NCBI GenBank assembly: GCA_003013855.2
Contig: ML058433.1
Coordinates: 7,315,966-7,379,965, forward strand
DNA: 64,000 nt
Source: Liriodendron chinense
Taxonomy: Eukaryota > Streptophyta > Magnoliopsida > Magnoliales > Magnoliaceae
Direction of reading: 5' to 3'
Shown here: piece after piece, positions 34,699 through 47,152 of the stretch
Numbering within the stretch: position 1 is the first letter of the stretch
Layout: every line of letters starts with the position of its first letter
Notes under the pieces: model-generated
Databases searched by the model: none
The model's input: the letters and a program-made list of their open reading frames with translations, nothing else
Told to the model about the DNA's origin: nothing
Position numbers and translations under genes: made by a program

Positions 34699-36106
34699 TG
34701 CTATAACCCGAAGATTGCACACCCAAGTGCAGGTAGCGAAGTAGTAAAATACTCGGTAAGACCGAGGTCGATCCACAGGGATTGGGGTTAAGAACACTTA
34801 GAGGAATTAGTTTAGGTGAGTGAGATAAAATCTGGTTTATCCACGAGAGTGGAGCAAGTTATGTGTGGTGAAAGACAAAAATAGAAAAGGGGCTAAGGCA
34901 TTAGGGATCCACCTTTGATTCATTCACAAGATTTGATTCATTGGTCCAACTATAACTCGACTGGGATCAAATAAAGATTCATTCCAATCGGAAGATGAAA
35001 CAGTTAAACCACTGCATATTTCATAAAAGATGGTGATCTAAACCGATTGATTTGACCATGAAGCACTCGTTAGTTGATCGCAGGGAATTCCAAGCATCCA
35101 CTTGTGCCCGGAGTCGACAATGGATCAAGGGATTGTATAGATCAACAACTTTGCCAACAAGTCAACCGAAAAGATCACAATTCATACGATCAAATGCATT
35201 CTTACAAGATAGGAGGCTTTGATTGACCGATCTAACCGTTAAGATCTCGTCTATCGATCGCAGGGAATCCAAAGCATCCAATATGCCCGGAGTCTACAAT
35301 GGATCAAGGGATTTTACAGATCAATGACTTTACCTGCACTAGCTCGATGATCGTAGGGAATCCAAAGCATCCAACGTGCCCGGAATCGACAATGGATCAA
35401 GGGACTTTATCGATCATGAATTAGCTAATTGGTGTGCAAGGGATCCCAAGCATCCAACGTGCCCAGAGTCGATGATGGATCAAGGGGCTTGCACAACAAT
35501 AGCGTCTGCCGAGGCGGATAACCAAACCAATCAACCAAAGAGAACTCCAACACTTACACCACACAATGTTGAACCAAAAGAACCATAGCTTGCAAATTTC
35601 TTCAAAGGCTTCACCCCTAGCTAGAGGTTTAGCCAACCATGCTACAATGGAAGACTAAATTCTCTACAAAGGAGAAAACTACTCTACACTACAAAAGAAA
35701 GAAAGAAAACTAAAGAAGAGAAGAGAGGAGTTGTAGAGAATGGGATGGGATAAGATGGAATTTTGAGGGATGAGATTGGATTTTGAGGGATGATTGAAAT
35801 GAGGAGGAGAGGCCTCCTTTTATAGACTTTTGAGAGGCTCCCAAGCCTCCTCCCAATCCTAGGTGGGACTCCAAACCCAAAGCAGATTTTTATTTATGTT
35901 CGGGAATGGAGTTAGGCTTGGAGTGCCCAAAGCAAACTTTTCTTTTAGGTTCGGGCTTGGAGTTAGGCTTGGATGGACATGTGGCAAGAAAAGTACTCCA
36001 AGCCTAGGTGTCACTCCAAACCCAAAGCAGAATTTTTTGGAGGTTTGGGAATGGAGTGAGGCTTGGATGATGAGGTGGCATGATAGCCTTACACAAGTGT
36101 TGGGAA

Positions 36107-36137
<31 letters not shown>

Positions 36138-37439
36138 CTCTTGCTGGCCATGGATTTGGGCAGGTGAGATGGAGAGTTGCTAATCAGGTGGACGTCCAGC
36201 ATCTGAATGGTTGGGACTATTGCTCCAATGAAAATGATGGTGCTGGAGGATGGATGAATGGCTGGACGTAGTGAAGATGAAGAGGACGGCTGGAACGTCC
36301 ATTGTTTGGACTGCTGAAGGTGGAGATCAGTCCATCTAGTGGACGTGATGAAGATGAGCTTTTGCAGTTGCTTGGACACACATGGATGGAGATCTGCTGG
36401 ATCCATGGCCGGCACGTGCTACAGCAGGAACGTCCACGAGCTAGACTGGATGAAGGGTGTGTGATCAGTGGGGCTGCTGGCTGAACCATTAGATGATTGG
36501 AATGGGGCCCATCTTGATGGACGGTGGATGTGAACGTTGGATTGCATGCTGATGCATCAACACGTTTGATGATGGAGTGGATGGAAGAGGATGAGTTGGC
36601 ATGTGTTGGAGCTGATATGGAAGAACTGTTGCTGGATGATGGGTGTCCACCGTCTGTTGCATGTGTGGATGTTGAGGGCTCATTCAACTGGATGAAGAGA
36701 TGATGCGGTCCAATAGTTGGATGGTGATGAGGCAGGAGGAAGAGAGTCCAGCCATTGCTGGTCGTCAAATGGTGGGACGTGCTGAGATTTCAGCATGTAT
36801 GGAGATGGACGGCTGGCATTTGATGCAGCTAACGACTGGATGGATGGGGCTACCATAGCTGGTCTGCTGAAGAGAGTGGGGTCCACCAGCTTAGGGACGT
36901 CCATTGCCGGACATGGGGCCGTCGACTGATACTTTTAAGATCTTTCCCATGGCTGATTACAGTCCCTTGGATGCAATTGGTCACATGTGCATGGTGAGGA
37001 TGATGGGGTCGCTGATGAACTGTCTTGCTGCAAGCACGCATGCTCATGTGGTCGCCCAATCGTGTGAACATAACATGCTTTCAATGTGCAGAGCATGTGG
37101 ACCTCCCATCATATGTGATTGCTCAATCCTAACCATTCAGGCATGCATATCCTGGATCTCCAAATTGCGTGATCCTGATGAGATCTTCTGAGACTTCGGA
37201 TCCACCATAGAGCATGGTCCAGGGTTCGATCTCCATGGCTTGATTTGGTTCATGATTACCAACACGCCTGATCTTGCTTTCTTTTGGGCCTTTAAATGCT
37301 CTGATTGGATTGAATCTTGTGCAACCTCTCCTGAACACCTGAAGACAGAAAATTAACCTAATGAGAGATAATTAACTGGGAAAACAATGATAATGCCCTT
37401 AACAATCAGGGTTAATTATACAATATTAGGTACTTATCA
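34699..37439 (-). mobile_element. Element G: solo LTR (2741 bp) in element F
   Basis: Begins TGCTATAACC and ends TTATCA on the plus strand, flanked by the perfect repeat GTACT (34694-34698, 37440-37444). It contains the U5 hairpin CTCGGT-AAG-ACCGAG near 34751 and a TATA box on the minus strand (35818-35824), so it is an Athila-type LTR read on minus. There are four units of a GGGAATCCAAAGCATCCAA-type repeat (35081, 35261, 35354, 35437) and a short GA microsatellite (36106-36137). No coding region or internal domain, hence a solo LTR. Confidence 0.85.
35818..35824 (-). promoter_or_regulatory. TATA box in solo LTR G
   Basis: TATAAAA followed by GGAGG on the minus strand. Confidence 0.5.
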
Positions 37440-37444
37440 GTACT

Positions 37445-39340
37445 TTAGGCATCCACGCCTAGGTATGTGCGGGTGAAATCTTTCCACCCGATCTGCTGAT
37501 TTTGATACTTGGGTTACAATTCATCGTTTCCACCTGTTCAAATGGTTTCTTTGACCGAGCCTTTTGGCTTTCATCTTTTCGTATCTTGGCATGTGGTACG
37601 ACTGCACTGACACTGGAGTTTAGTTCATCCGTACTTTGAGTGCATTGGATCCGATGGTCTCCGGGGAAACTGCGAGACATCGGATCTTATTTGATTTTTG
37701 CGTCGGCTCCTACCCAGAGATATGGAAGATCTCCTGGTGTTTTGGAGGCAGAACGCTCTACTGGGAAAATATTTTTTGGATTTTCAAAAAGATACCCACT
37801 CTGGGGAGTGATACTCCGTGGGGTTTTTATTTGCAAATAGGAATATTTTTTTGTCTTTTTGAAATGAAAATCTGGTTTGCATGCGCCTCCACTAGGGATG
37901 CCTATGGGGTCTTTGGCTAACCGACTTTTATTTTGAAAGCAGGTAAACATGATGATTGATGCGATGGATGCTGATGCATGGAGATGCATGATGGATGCAT
38001 GGCTTGGCTCATTCTCTTTCAGTTTGATGATTTTGCTTTTGCCGGAGATGTAGAGAATTTTGAGCTTATTGCTTGCGGGGTTGTGCTCCCTGGGGATTTT
38101 TCTTTTTTATACGGGTGTTTGGTCAGCGGGTTGGCCAAGATCCTGACCCATGATCGATCAGGTCCACCGTCCCAAGATGCTGTTTCTTTGCTAATGAAAA
38201 TGTACGAGGATATTATCCGACTTCAAGATGTTCTTCTGGGCATAAATGCGATTGAGACGGTGCTTAGTCGCCAGTTTTGGTCAAGATTCAATTTGCGAGC
38301 GATCGGATCCGTCATCCCAAACTGTGAAGAGAGCGGAGTTTGAGACTCCTGAAGTGTAGTGCTGGGGATAGTGCCAATTTTTGTGATTTTTGCAAATATG
38401 TGGTCCGAATCTTTACCTGAGTGGTCAAGATAGAGATCGGTTATTGAAAACAAAGGAAATATTTTTGTGATTTTTTAAAATATTTGATTTGAAAGCAAGG
38501 GAAATATTTTTTTGTGATTTTTGCAAATATTTGATTTGAAAGCAAGGGAAATATTTTTTTGTGATTTTTAAAAAGGTGATTTTGCAATGTTTTGGTATTT
38601 TGTGATTTTTCTTAAATGCAGGGAAAAGTATGGAATTTTCATCCACTTCCAGCTTCTACTGCTGGTAAGGCACCCGATCCATTTTAAGTTAGCGAGCAAG
38701 ACGAATCTCACACAGTTAAGTGCCGTAGTTTTACATCTTCGGATGAGGGAATTTTGAGGGTTTTCAATCAACACACCCACAAAGTTGCCTGTTCCTCATG
38801 TGCAATGCACATAGACCACGTATCGTCCGACGGACTCCTTCGGCCAGAAAATGAGCCACATCTTCACATTTCCCTTAGTCAATCCAGTTTGGGGCCTTAC
38901 GTTGCTCACAATTCTGTGAGGGTGCGCTCCACCTCCCAACAGCCTTAATCCCCTTCATGAGTTTTAGGAACAGGGAACATCCGTCAGATTCAACAGCGAC
39001 TTCCAAATCAAGGTTGTCTATCACGGTGCGTTCAACACGAACAGGGTTGCGGAGTTCTGCCCACCTCAGCCTTTACCTGTTTTAAAAGATTTCAGACACC
39101 CGTACGATCAACTGCCAGCCATGTCCGGAACAGGTTGGGGAAGAAAGCCCCCGAGAAGTTAATCCCAGTGTAGTTTTAGGTCTTCGGACCGCTGCGGATG
39201 AATTTGTGTAGTTGAAATTGATGGTAAAAAAAAAAAATTTTGAAAAGGTTCCAGAGTTCAACTCAAGTGGTTGAGATTGATACTGGTTTTTATGGAAAAC
39301 TCAAAAAATCTTTTTGGTATTTTGGAAATGATCCAAGTCA
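37445..39340. other. Non-coding 3' region of element F
   Basis: Partial third copy of the 455-bp unit (from 37445), then AT-rich text with short repeats of GAAAGCAAGGGAAATATTTT (38440-38560). Only small chance ORFs; I see no gene. Confidence 0.6.
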
Positions 39341-40540
39341 TCAGATCCTAGCTTGAACGACTGGGATCGATGTCGGTTTTTATTAAAAATCTCTCGGGAT
39401 GTTGATCCCGACGTAGTTTAAGGTCTTTGGACCGAAAAAACTTTATATACATGCTGAAAGTACATTCTTTTTGTGATTTTTGAAAAATATTGTGAGTCAT
39501 CGATTTTGATTTTAAGGGTCGAGATCGATGCCCATTTTTATTAAAAATCCCTCGGGATCTTGATCCCGACGTAGTTTAAGGTCTTCGGACCCTAAATATG
39601 CATAAGCAGGGCAAACACATTTTTTTTTTATTTTTGGAAAATGTCCGGTGTCAGCGGATCTTGATCCAAACGATCCCAACTGCTACCGGTTTTTATTTAA
39701 AAAGTCCATCGGGATCTTGATCCCGACATAGTTTAAGGTCTTCGGACCAAAAATGTATACATGCTGAAAATACATTCTTTTTTGTGATTTTTTCGAAATG
39801 ATCCAGGTCATCAGATCTTGGCCTGAACGGCTAGGATCGATGCTGGTTTTTATTAAAATCCCTCGGGATATTGATCCCAACGTAGTTTAAGGTCTTCGGA
39901 CCACAAACTATACAAACTGAACATACATTCTTTTTTTTGTGATTTTTTTGAAATGATCCAGGTCATCAGATCTTGGCCTGAACGGCTGGGATCGATGCTG
40001 GTTTTTATTAAAATCTCTCGGGATGTTGATCCCGACGTAGTTTAAGGTCTTCGGACCCTAAATATGTACAAGCAGGGCAAACACTTTTTTTTTATTTTTG
40101 AAAAATGTCCGGTGTCAGCGGATCTTGATCCGAACGATCCCGACTGCTACCGGTTTTTATTTAAAAAGTCCCTCGGGATCTTGATCCCGACGTAGTTTAA
40201 GGTCTTCGGACCAAAAATGTATACATGCTGAAAATACATTCTTTTTTGTGATTTTTTCGAAATGATCCAGGTCATCAGATCCTTGCCTGAACGGCTAGGA
40301 TCGATGCTGGTTTTTATTAAAATCCCTCGGGATATTGATCCCGACGTAGTTTAAGGTCTTCGGACCACGAAAAACTTTATGTACATGCGATGCTGGAAAT
40401 CACATTTTTTGGTTTTTTTTTTTTTAGAAAATATCCGGAGTCATCAGATCTTGATGAAGACCGATGACGTTTTTTATTGAAAATCTCTCGGGATGTCGAT
40501 CCCGACGTAGTTTAAGGTCTTCGACCCAAAACTATATACA
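39340..40540. repeat. About 155-bp tandem array with three-unit higher-order period in element F
   Basis: The marker GTAGTTTAAGGTCTTCGGAC (with small variants) starts at 39413, 39571, 39728, 39882, 40037, 40192, 40346 and 40507. Steps are 158, 157, 154, 155, 155, 154 and 161 bp. Units three apart are more alike (467-bp class steps: 39571/40037, 39728/40192, 39882/40346), so a 464-466-bp trimer was itself duplicated. A lone related marker is at 39170. Confidence 0.88.
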
Positions 40541-43084
40541 AGTAAACAGTAATCAAGGGCGGAGATTCCTGGGATTCTTCTTGGAATGGTTCAGATCATC
40601 AGGTCATGACTTTGAATGGTTGAGATCATTGTTTGACCAAGTCAATTTTTTTTCTTTTCCTTGAAAATTCCATGAAACTTTTCCACATCATCAAGCCAAT
40701 TTCTCACCAATTTCTCACAAGATAAGATTTTGGTGAGATTTCTTACTTTTTCTCTTCATTCTCTTCCATCACTTCATTCTTACAAGGAGGTACAAGATTC
40801 ACTTGCAACCACCCTTCCCAAGGAGGAGTTCTTTCCAAGGAGAGGAGGTGAGAAGTCGTTTCACCTAGGTGGAGGGTAGGACGGCCCCCTGGGCGACGCC
40901 CGGACTGCCTCTGACCCCTGGTTTCTTCAGTGGGTTGGGTAAAGGGGTGCACCCCCCTTTTCTATATAACATGGGGCACCCCTACCCCATCCAACGTGCA
41001 ATCTTTCTCTTCTCTCTCTCATACTCTCTCTTTCTTCAAGTTTTCTCTCTCTTTTGGTGGTTCTTTGCTTCTCTCAAGTGGTGGGCCTTAAAGAAGTTTT
41101 GGGACAGCAAGGTGGTCCCTCTTTGCTGAGTGGTAAAGGTATGGATCACTCCCTTTCTCTCTTGTCTTTTTTCCTTCTTCATTGTCTCTTCTCATGACTC
41201 TTTTCTTTTTCCATGTAGCTATTCCAAAAGGAGTGAAGGTGGGCCCAAGTATTTTTGGCCATTTTCTAGATCTCAAATCTCTTTTAAAGGTGGTGCATGG
41301 AGAAGGACATTGCAAGCTTCCTTTTCATTCTTTCTTTTCTTCTTTCACACTCCCTTCATGTGTATGTAAAGGGTAATTTTGCCATGTCCATCAAGTGTGC
41401 ATGGCAAAATATCCTATCTTTCTTCATGGGAGTTGGGCCTCTTTTCCTGTATATCAAATGGGCTCAAAGTGAAGTCATGGCCCTTGGTGTATTTTATGGG
41501 CCCAATGCTTCATTTTGGGCTCCCTCATGCTTTCTTGCCCTTGTCATTTTTTCCTTAAAGCTCTTCTTTTCTTTTCCATCTTCTTTTCAAGTTTTGGGCC
41601 CATGGGAATGGTAGGGCCCACCTCAAGTTTTGGGCTCATGGGGCTCACTTTGGGTGGCCCCATCTTTCTTCACATGTGTATGGACAAAGTGACTAGCCCA
41701 TTCTTCACTTGGATCTCAAGTGGGCTAGATTTCTTAGTTGGGCCTTTATGGGCAAGTAGCCCAAATCTTCTACCATCTCTTGATTATGATGTACATCCTT
41801 ATGTTCAAAGTGTGGTGGGTTCCTTAGGATTTTTCCATATGGATGGGCTTTTAGGCCCTCATTGAAATTTGGATTTCTTTGGACCATGTGTGCACCACTA
41901 CACTTTGTTCATGTAGGATTTTTTTTTCTTTTCATGCTTTTTCTTTTGATGGATGGAGGACTTGAGTTACTTGATCATCTACAAGTCCCATGAGTGAGTT
42001 GTTCCAACAATCTCACTAAGTTCAAATGGTTTTTTTCTTGTGGGAGGAAAGTGGTCCTCAAGAGTTTCCTTAGATGTTATCAATCTCAGATGGATGATCC
42101 TCCTTCAAGTGAGCTATCCATGCAACCATAGCTCCTTGAACTTCCTTTGGGGGGCTTGGTGGGTCATCCACCTTCATTCTCAAATATGAGTGATTTTTCT
42201 TTCAATTTGTGAGAAAGAATGATACCCATAAGTTGCCCAATTTTGTCCCATGCTTTGGGGCACTTTGGATTTTGATCTTCAAGTGGGCTATGTATACCAT
42301 TCTTAATCATTTCCATGATGGTTGGGTGACTCATCAAGCCATGCCCTCTTGTGCTCAAATGGTCCCCTTGTTTTGTAAAGAAATTGGTGCACATAAGTTG
42401 CCCAAACTTGTCCTTGCATGGACGTTTCCAACTTTGATTCTTCATGTGGACTATGTGCATCAACTTTTTACCATTAGCTTCTTTGATTCATATGTTTGTG
42501 GGTAGACCACCATGTTGTGCTCTCATGGTCAAAACTCTCATCAAGATGGTGCACATAGGGGTGCCCATGGTTAACCCATGAATGGGTCCTCATGTTCTTC
42601 AAGTGGGCTATATGCTCCCTTCAATCCATTGAGGTGAGGCATTTGGGTTGCTTTTGGGGGCCCACTTCCCTATTCCCCACTTGTCCATGTACATGTGTAG
42701 AAAGATGGAAACATCTTAAATGAGAATCATGGCCTTGGTATAAAAAATGGATCAACCTTGGCCACATATGGACTTTGAAGAGGGGCTTCTCATGTGGAGT
42801 AGGATTCTTATCCCTTGTTGATCTCATGGCACTTGAGTGTATTTGTTGTCCAAAATGTGTCCTTTGATGATGGACTTTTCTTGCCTAAGGCGTGGCATGC
42901 AACCTTCTTTAAGGTGGGCCTTGCCTTCTTTAATGGACCCAACACATATCCTAGGTAACACATGAAGTCAGACTTTGGATTGTTGCATTTGAATGTGAGT
43001 CCAATCCCATGGGTTTCCTGGATGATGATTTGGATTTTAACGGGTAAGGGATAGGGACTTACCTTGCCAAGCTTGTAGGATTCA
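40541..43084. other. Repetitive non-coding region upstream of the antisense genes of F
   Basis: Pyrimidine-rich and GGGCCCA-rich text with degenerate repeats, for example ATAAGTTGCCCAA at 42229 and 42392 (about 163 bp apart) and many AAGTGGGCTA strings. Small ORFs lack any recognisable motif. It may hold the promoter of the gene at 43085, but I cannot point to one. Confidence 0.55.
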
Positions 43085-44192
43085 ATGGCGGACGGTACCA
43101 GAGGACGTCGAGTGATTGATGAGGATGATCCTGCCTTCATCATCCGCCGAGGGGACCATATGTGTTCCTTGGCTATGGAGCACCAACCTCTTCCTGCCAT
43201 CAAGGGTCGAGGTATTAGGGATCATGTTCGCTTCCCCAAGTGTAGGGTTGCGATGTAGTAATAAACTCGGTAAGACCGAGGTCGATCCACAGGGACTATG
43301 TAGGATCTCACAATTTCATCCACAAGTGTCTATTGAAGTCTACTAATCAGATTGTTGTATAAAGTTGATGTGAGTAACAAAAGCTGAATTAAATCGATAG
43401 TAATTAATTATAAAAGAGTACTAGGGTTTCAAGGATCCACTTGTAGCAATCCTTGATGTTTAATCCGCTGTGGTTTCTTATTCTCTCAACTAGAATCGAC
43501 ATTCCTGTCCGTCCAGTCGGATGATAGAACTGTTAAACCAACAGTCTGTAATATGTAAGTTCTATGCATAAGATTCACTCAGTCTAGGCTGAGCTGAGCA
43601 TGCTCAATTGCATAGGTCATTCCCCTTTCCTATAGGTCCAGTTCTCAATCATAACCATCCCCAAGTCCTCTCACAAGACAAGGTTAAATTAGGATTTGAA
43701 CTAGATTCAAATCACTAGCACAGTCCTTACATATTCCAGAAAATCAACTAAAATAGAACTTTGGCCTGAAGTCCCTTCATGAAGAACTTAGTACTAGAGC
43801 GCACTTCGATTCCTCGGATCATACAGGTCTATACCGTTGCAAACAAATTAAGAAGATAAGTAATTCATCCAAACATCCATGAGTCATCACAAGACTAAGA
43901 AAAATTACTTAAAAACTTGTATAAACTTCAAACCTTAGTTCATAATCATGAATTCCAAACTAAAACCACTTAACTACGAATTAAAACATCTTGGATTCAC
44001 TACAAGCTTCACCTCTTAGCCCTAGCTAAGAGGTTTAGCTGCTCATGATCCAAGGAAACATGAAACAACTACAAAAGCATGAAAACAGCAAAGCAAACCA
44101 AAAGGAGTTGTGAAACTCCAATCTTCACTTCCACAGCCTCCAACCTCGCTTGAGCCCTTCCAGGATACCCTAGGAACGATCCCTAGGTGTCC

Positions 44193-44199
44193 TCTTATA
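44193..44199 (-). promoter_or_regulatory. TATA-like box in solo LTR H
   Basis: TATAAGA on the minus strand, at the same place as the TATA boxes of the related LTRs. Confidence 0.4.
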
Positions 44200-44304
44200 G
44201 TCTGGAGGCTCCACAACGTCGGAATAATCGGGAATTTGCGAAACTCTTACGCAGCGCAGAGAAAATCGGGAAGAAATTAGAAGTTTCTAAGTTCATACGC
44301 ATGG

Positions 44305-44606
44305 CCGACCGGTCAAGACTGGTCGGCCTTGCTAGAGAGTCATTCCAGCAAGTATGCCCGACCGGTCAAGACCGGTCGGGCCTATTTATCTTCAGTCCAG
44401 CAAGCCCCTCCGACTGGTCATGACCGGTCGGATGTTTTCATCCATATTACAGCAGCACTGACCGACCGGTCATGACCGGTCGGTCTTATTCATTGAAGTT
44501 CCAGCGACAATGACTGGTCGGTCCTCTTCAGTAATGCCCAACATACATGGCTGACCGGTCACTGACCGGTCTGGCTTCCTTGGCCAACCGGTCACGACCG
44601 GTCAGC
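44305..44606. repeat. Regularly spaced palindrome array in solo LTR H
   Basis: Units with core GACCGGTCNNGACCGGTC start at 44305, 44358, 44410 and 44462 (steps 53, 52, 52). A half unit ends near 44520, and two more start at 44551 and 44584. Spacers often contain TCCAGCAA. This is the longest array in the window. Confidence 0.85.
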
Positions 44607-46220
44607 TTCATTTTCTTCTTATTTTCTTCTTTTCTTTTATCTGCTTTCTTCTCTGCTTTGGTTCTTTCTTTCTTTTCTTCTTTGGTCCTCAAACATTCTT
44701 CATCAGAATGATCCCAAGTGAGCTCTTTATTTCTTCAATTGAGTAGAGTCCACCCTCAATCCTGTAGTCACAAAACATGCATTGAATTAGCTTACAAACC
44801 ATACAAACCTTGCACAATGAGTGATGAATTGGGGTTAGAATATGCACAATTAAGAGCTCAACAGATCACTGGGATAACTGGGTGAAGCATCCACAGCCTT
44901 TACTTGAACGAGTATTGGCTGGTACTCCTTTTGCTGACCTCCTCACCTTACGCTTCCATAACAACAGTGCCAACCGCATGATGCTCGCGGCCCTTTGCGA
45001 GAGGTAGCGGGATGAGACCCACACTTTTCAATTCCCTTGTGGCGAATGGGGCATAACTCCCCTGGATATTTATATGCAAATTGGCTTTCCATTTCATGGG
45101 GCAGTTCTTCCCCAAGTCAGCTCTCTGGCTCCCCTCACTTCCACTGACTGGCTACAGCTTGTTGGTGATGTCTCGCCTGAAGATGAATTCCAAGGCCATC
45201 AAGTGAAGATACGATGGTTCTATAATACTTTTGCCTCCGTCGTCCCCACTACCGAGCTAGAGGCCCTCCACAAGGCACGGGCTATGATCACTTACGCCTT
45301 CAGGTCCTTCCTTCTCTGCCACGCCAATGAGAGGGTCGATCCTAAATTTCTTCGCTTGGTTGAGGATCTTCACCATCCCTACAATTAGAGCGGGGCTATC
45401 CTGACTCATATTTTCCAGGGTCTGGATAAAACCAGTCGAAATAGTCGGTCCTACACAGGTTTCTGGCCTATCGTTGAGGTACTTCTTCTTTCTCCTTTCT
45501 TGGAGACATTTACCCTCCTCTTTCTAATTGTTATGTGTGCCTTTGCCCAGACTTGCTTTTATGACCATTTTCCCCATCTCGCGTTGAGGATGCGGGACGA
45601 TATTGAGCCATCTTTGTATCGCCACATGTACTGGCACCAACAAAACAGTCAGCGGAACTCTCGAGTTTCTGGGGACAATTGGCGCGCTGACATAGACAGT
45701 TTGACCGTTGATGATGTAGGTATCTTGCTTTCCTTATCCCTCGCTCTGTACTGTAATTGACCGTGGTGACCTCATTTGCTGTAGCTCGCTCGGATGCCGT
45801 ATGGCAGCTTCCCTCTCTATTACACCCCTCAGCGTGTAGAAGCATATGATGCCTCATGTCTCCGTATCATGCTTTCTGACGCTGAATCATTTCAGTGGTA
45901 TCTGGGTGAGAGGCTGCTTTTGGCAGGTCACTGAAGTGGCTCGGGTCCCTTGTTCTACACCTCCTCTAGCTGCTCAAATCCCTGCTGATGAGGTGGCTGA
46001 TGCTCTTGTGGGCCAGCCCGGGTTTCGTTTCACGATCCCCGATCGTGATTATGATGAGTGGTATTTGCTGTACGGCCAAGGGCCTCTGCTTCCTCCACTC
46101 TATGTTCCAGGGGGCCGTCGCAGATACGCTGGAGGCTCAGTGACAGCTCCTTTGATGGACCTTTACCGTCGAGAGCAGGACGAGAGGAGGGACGATGACG
46201 ACTATGTTGGCAACTTGTAG

Positions 46221-47152
46221 CCTGCTTTTGTGAAGGTGTATTCAGCTTGCTTGATGTACAACTTTTTGCTTTTTCTTTCTTCTGTATCGAAATCTTTTGG
46301 ATGAATGTACAACCTCAATTCTGCTCAGATTGCTTGATGACGCCTGGATGCTTTAATTTCTGACTCATTCTTTAATGATTTGTGGGGATGAGACTCCTTA
46401 ACTGTATGGATGATGACTTGAACGGTTCAGATTGCTTGATTTGTCCCTGTGGGCCCACTTGAGACCTCGGCCTTACTTTGGAGCACCCTTTCTTGATGTT
46501 TTGTGAGGCTAAGAAGGCTTCTCATGGTGTGGATGATGACTTGAACGGCTCAAATCGCTTGATTTGGCCTTGTGGGCCCACTTGATGATTAGATCTTGGA
46601 TTCTGACCCTTCCTTTGATGATCAAACCCTTGGTCTTGCTATTTGATGACCCATGCGAGCTCTTCCATGGTTTGGATCATAATAATCTAGTCTTCGAATG
46701 GCTCAGATTGCTTATGGCCCTCTCTTGATCATCTTTCCCTCTCTTTGACTTGATCAGACCCATTCTGACCGTAGTGCTTCATGATTGGGCAGGTGGGGTA
46801 CCTCCCAAATGATTCTGATAAATCTCAATCGAAATCTGGAATGGATTGGAGCCTTGGGCGGCCCTCAGGGTGCCATCTGCTAATGTGGACTGTCAGCCTC
46901 ACCTACCAAGAACCATGGAGCCAATCCCGCGAAGAGAGAGGGAGCGCGTCCGTACGGGCAGCTCAGAGCGGGCCGCCCAAGGCTCGGCTCTTGTGCGGCC
47001 TGGGCTGGCTCGGGTTCGGACATTCTCTGTTGTCTGCTGCCCTTGTCTCCACCTGCTCTGTACGTCCAGGTTTGATTTCAATCATGAATCTTCCCTTTGT
47101 CTCCTCTTTCCGCCTCATCTTGTCCTCATCTTGCTTTGTCCTTTCTTGGGCA
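46221..47152. other. Spacer between the two antisense genes of F
   Basis: Contains a duplication of about 123 bp (GGATGATGACTTGAACGG at 46408 and 46531). The frame of the next gene stays open back to an ATG at 46781, but that extension looks like non-coding repeat text, so I do not count it as coding. It could hold the promoter of the gene at 47153. Confidence 0.55.

Larger units (their letters stand above)
43225..44863 (-). mobile_element. Element H: solo LTR of A/C type inside the PMD-like gene
   Basis: 1639 bp from TGTTCGCTTCCCC to GAGCTCAACA, flanked by the perfect repeat GATCA (43220-43224, 44864-44868). U5 hairpin near 43266, TATAAGA box at 44193-44199, seven palindrome units at 44305-44606. 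No internal region, so it is a solo LTR left by LTR-LTR recombination. It disrupts exon 1 of the gene. Confidence 0.92.
43085..46220 (+). pseudogene. Antisense plant-mobile-domain (PMD)-like gene of element F, split by solo LTR H
   Basis: Starts at ATG 43085 (M-A-D-G-T-R-G). Exon 1 is cut at 43219 by H and resumes at 44864, running to 45478. Introns are 45479-45550 and, probably, 45716-45784 (GT-AG). It matches the plant mobile domain (PF10536 type): L-T-L-R-F-H-N-N-S-A-N..., W-x-R-D-E-T-H-T-F-x-F-P-C-G-E-W-G-I-T-P-L-D-I-Y...G-F-P, and after intron 1 F-Y-D-H-F-P. Lesions: LTR H, TAG at 45005-45007 (Trp site), TAG at 45386-45388, and a one-base insertion near 45917. The tail is acidic and ends at 46220. 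PMD genes occur in transposons and as cellular MAIN/MAIL genes. Here the position between pol and 3' LTR, antisense, marks it as element-borne. Function unknown. Confidence 0.75.

Noticed and set aside
36080..36768. Ser/His-rich ORFs inside G as genes
   Set aside because: They lie within a solo LTR and reflect repeated GATGG/CCATC text; no domain.
34699..37439. G as a MITE or DNA transposon
   Set aside because: No terminal inverted repeats beyond TG/CA, a 5-bp TSD, and a U5 hairpin and TATA box as in the LTRs here.
40869..41865. Overlapping plus-strand ORFs of 80-116 codons as genes
   Set aside because: Low-complexity T-rich and GGGCCCA-rich text, no motif, several frames open at once.
44305..44606. 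Regular palindromic repeats with unique spacers as a CRISPR array
   Set aside because: The DNA is a plant LTR. Units are degenerate, occur in many LTRs, spacers share text (TCCAGCAA), and no cas gene exists.
46781..47152. N-terminal extension of the DUF7745-like protein from ATG 46781
   Set aside because: Composition looks like the repetitive non-coding DNA upstream; the ATG at 47153 is more likely.
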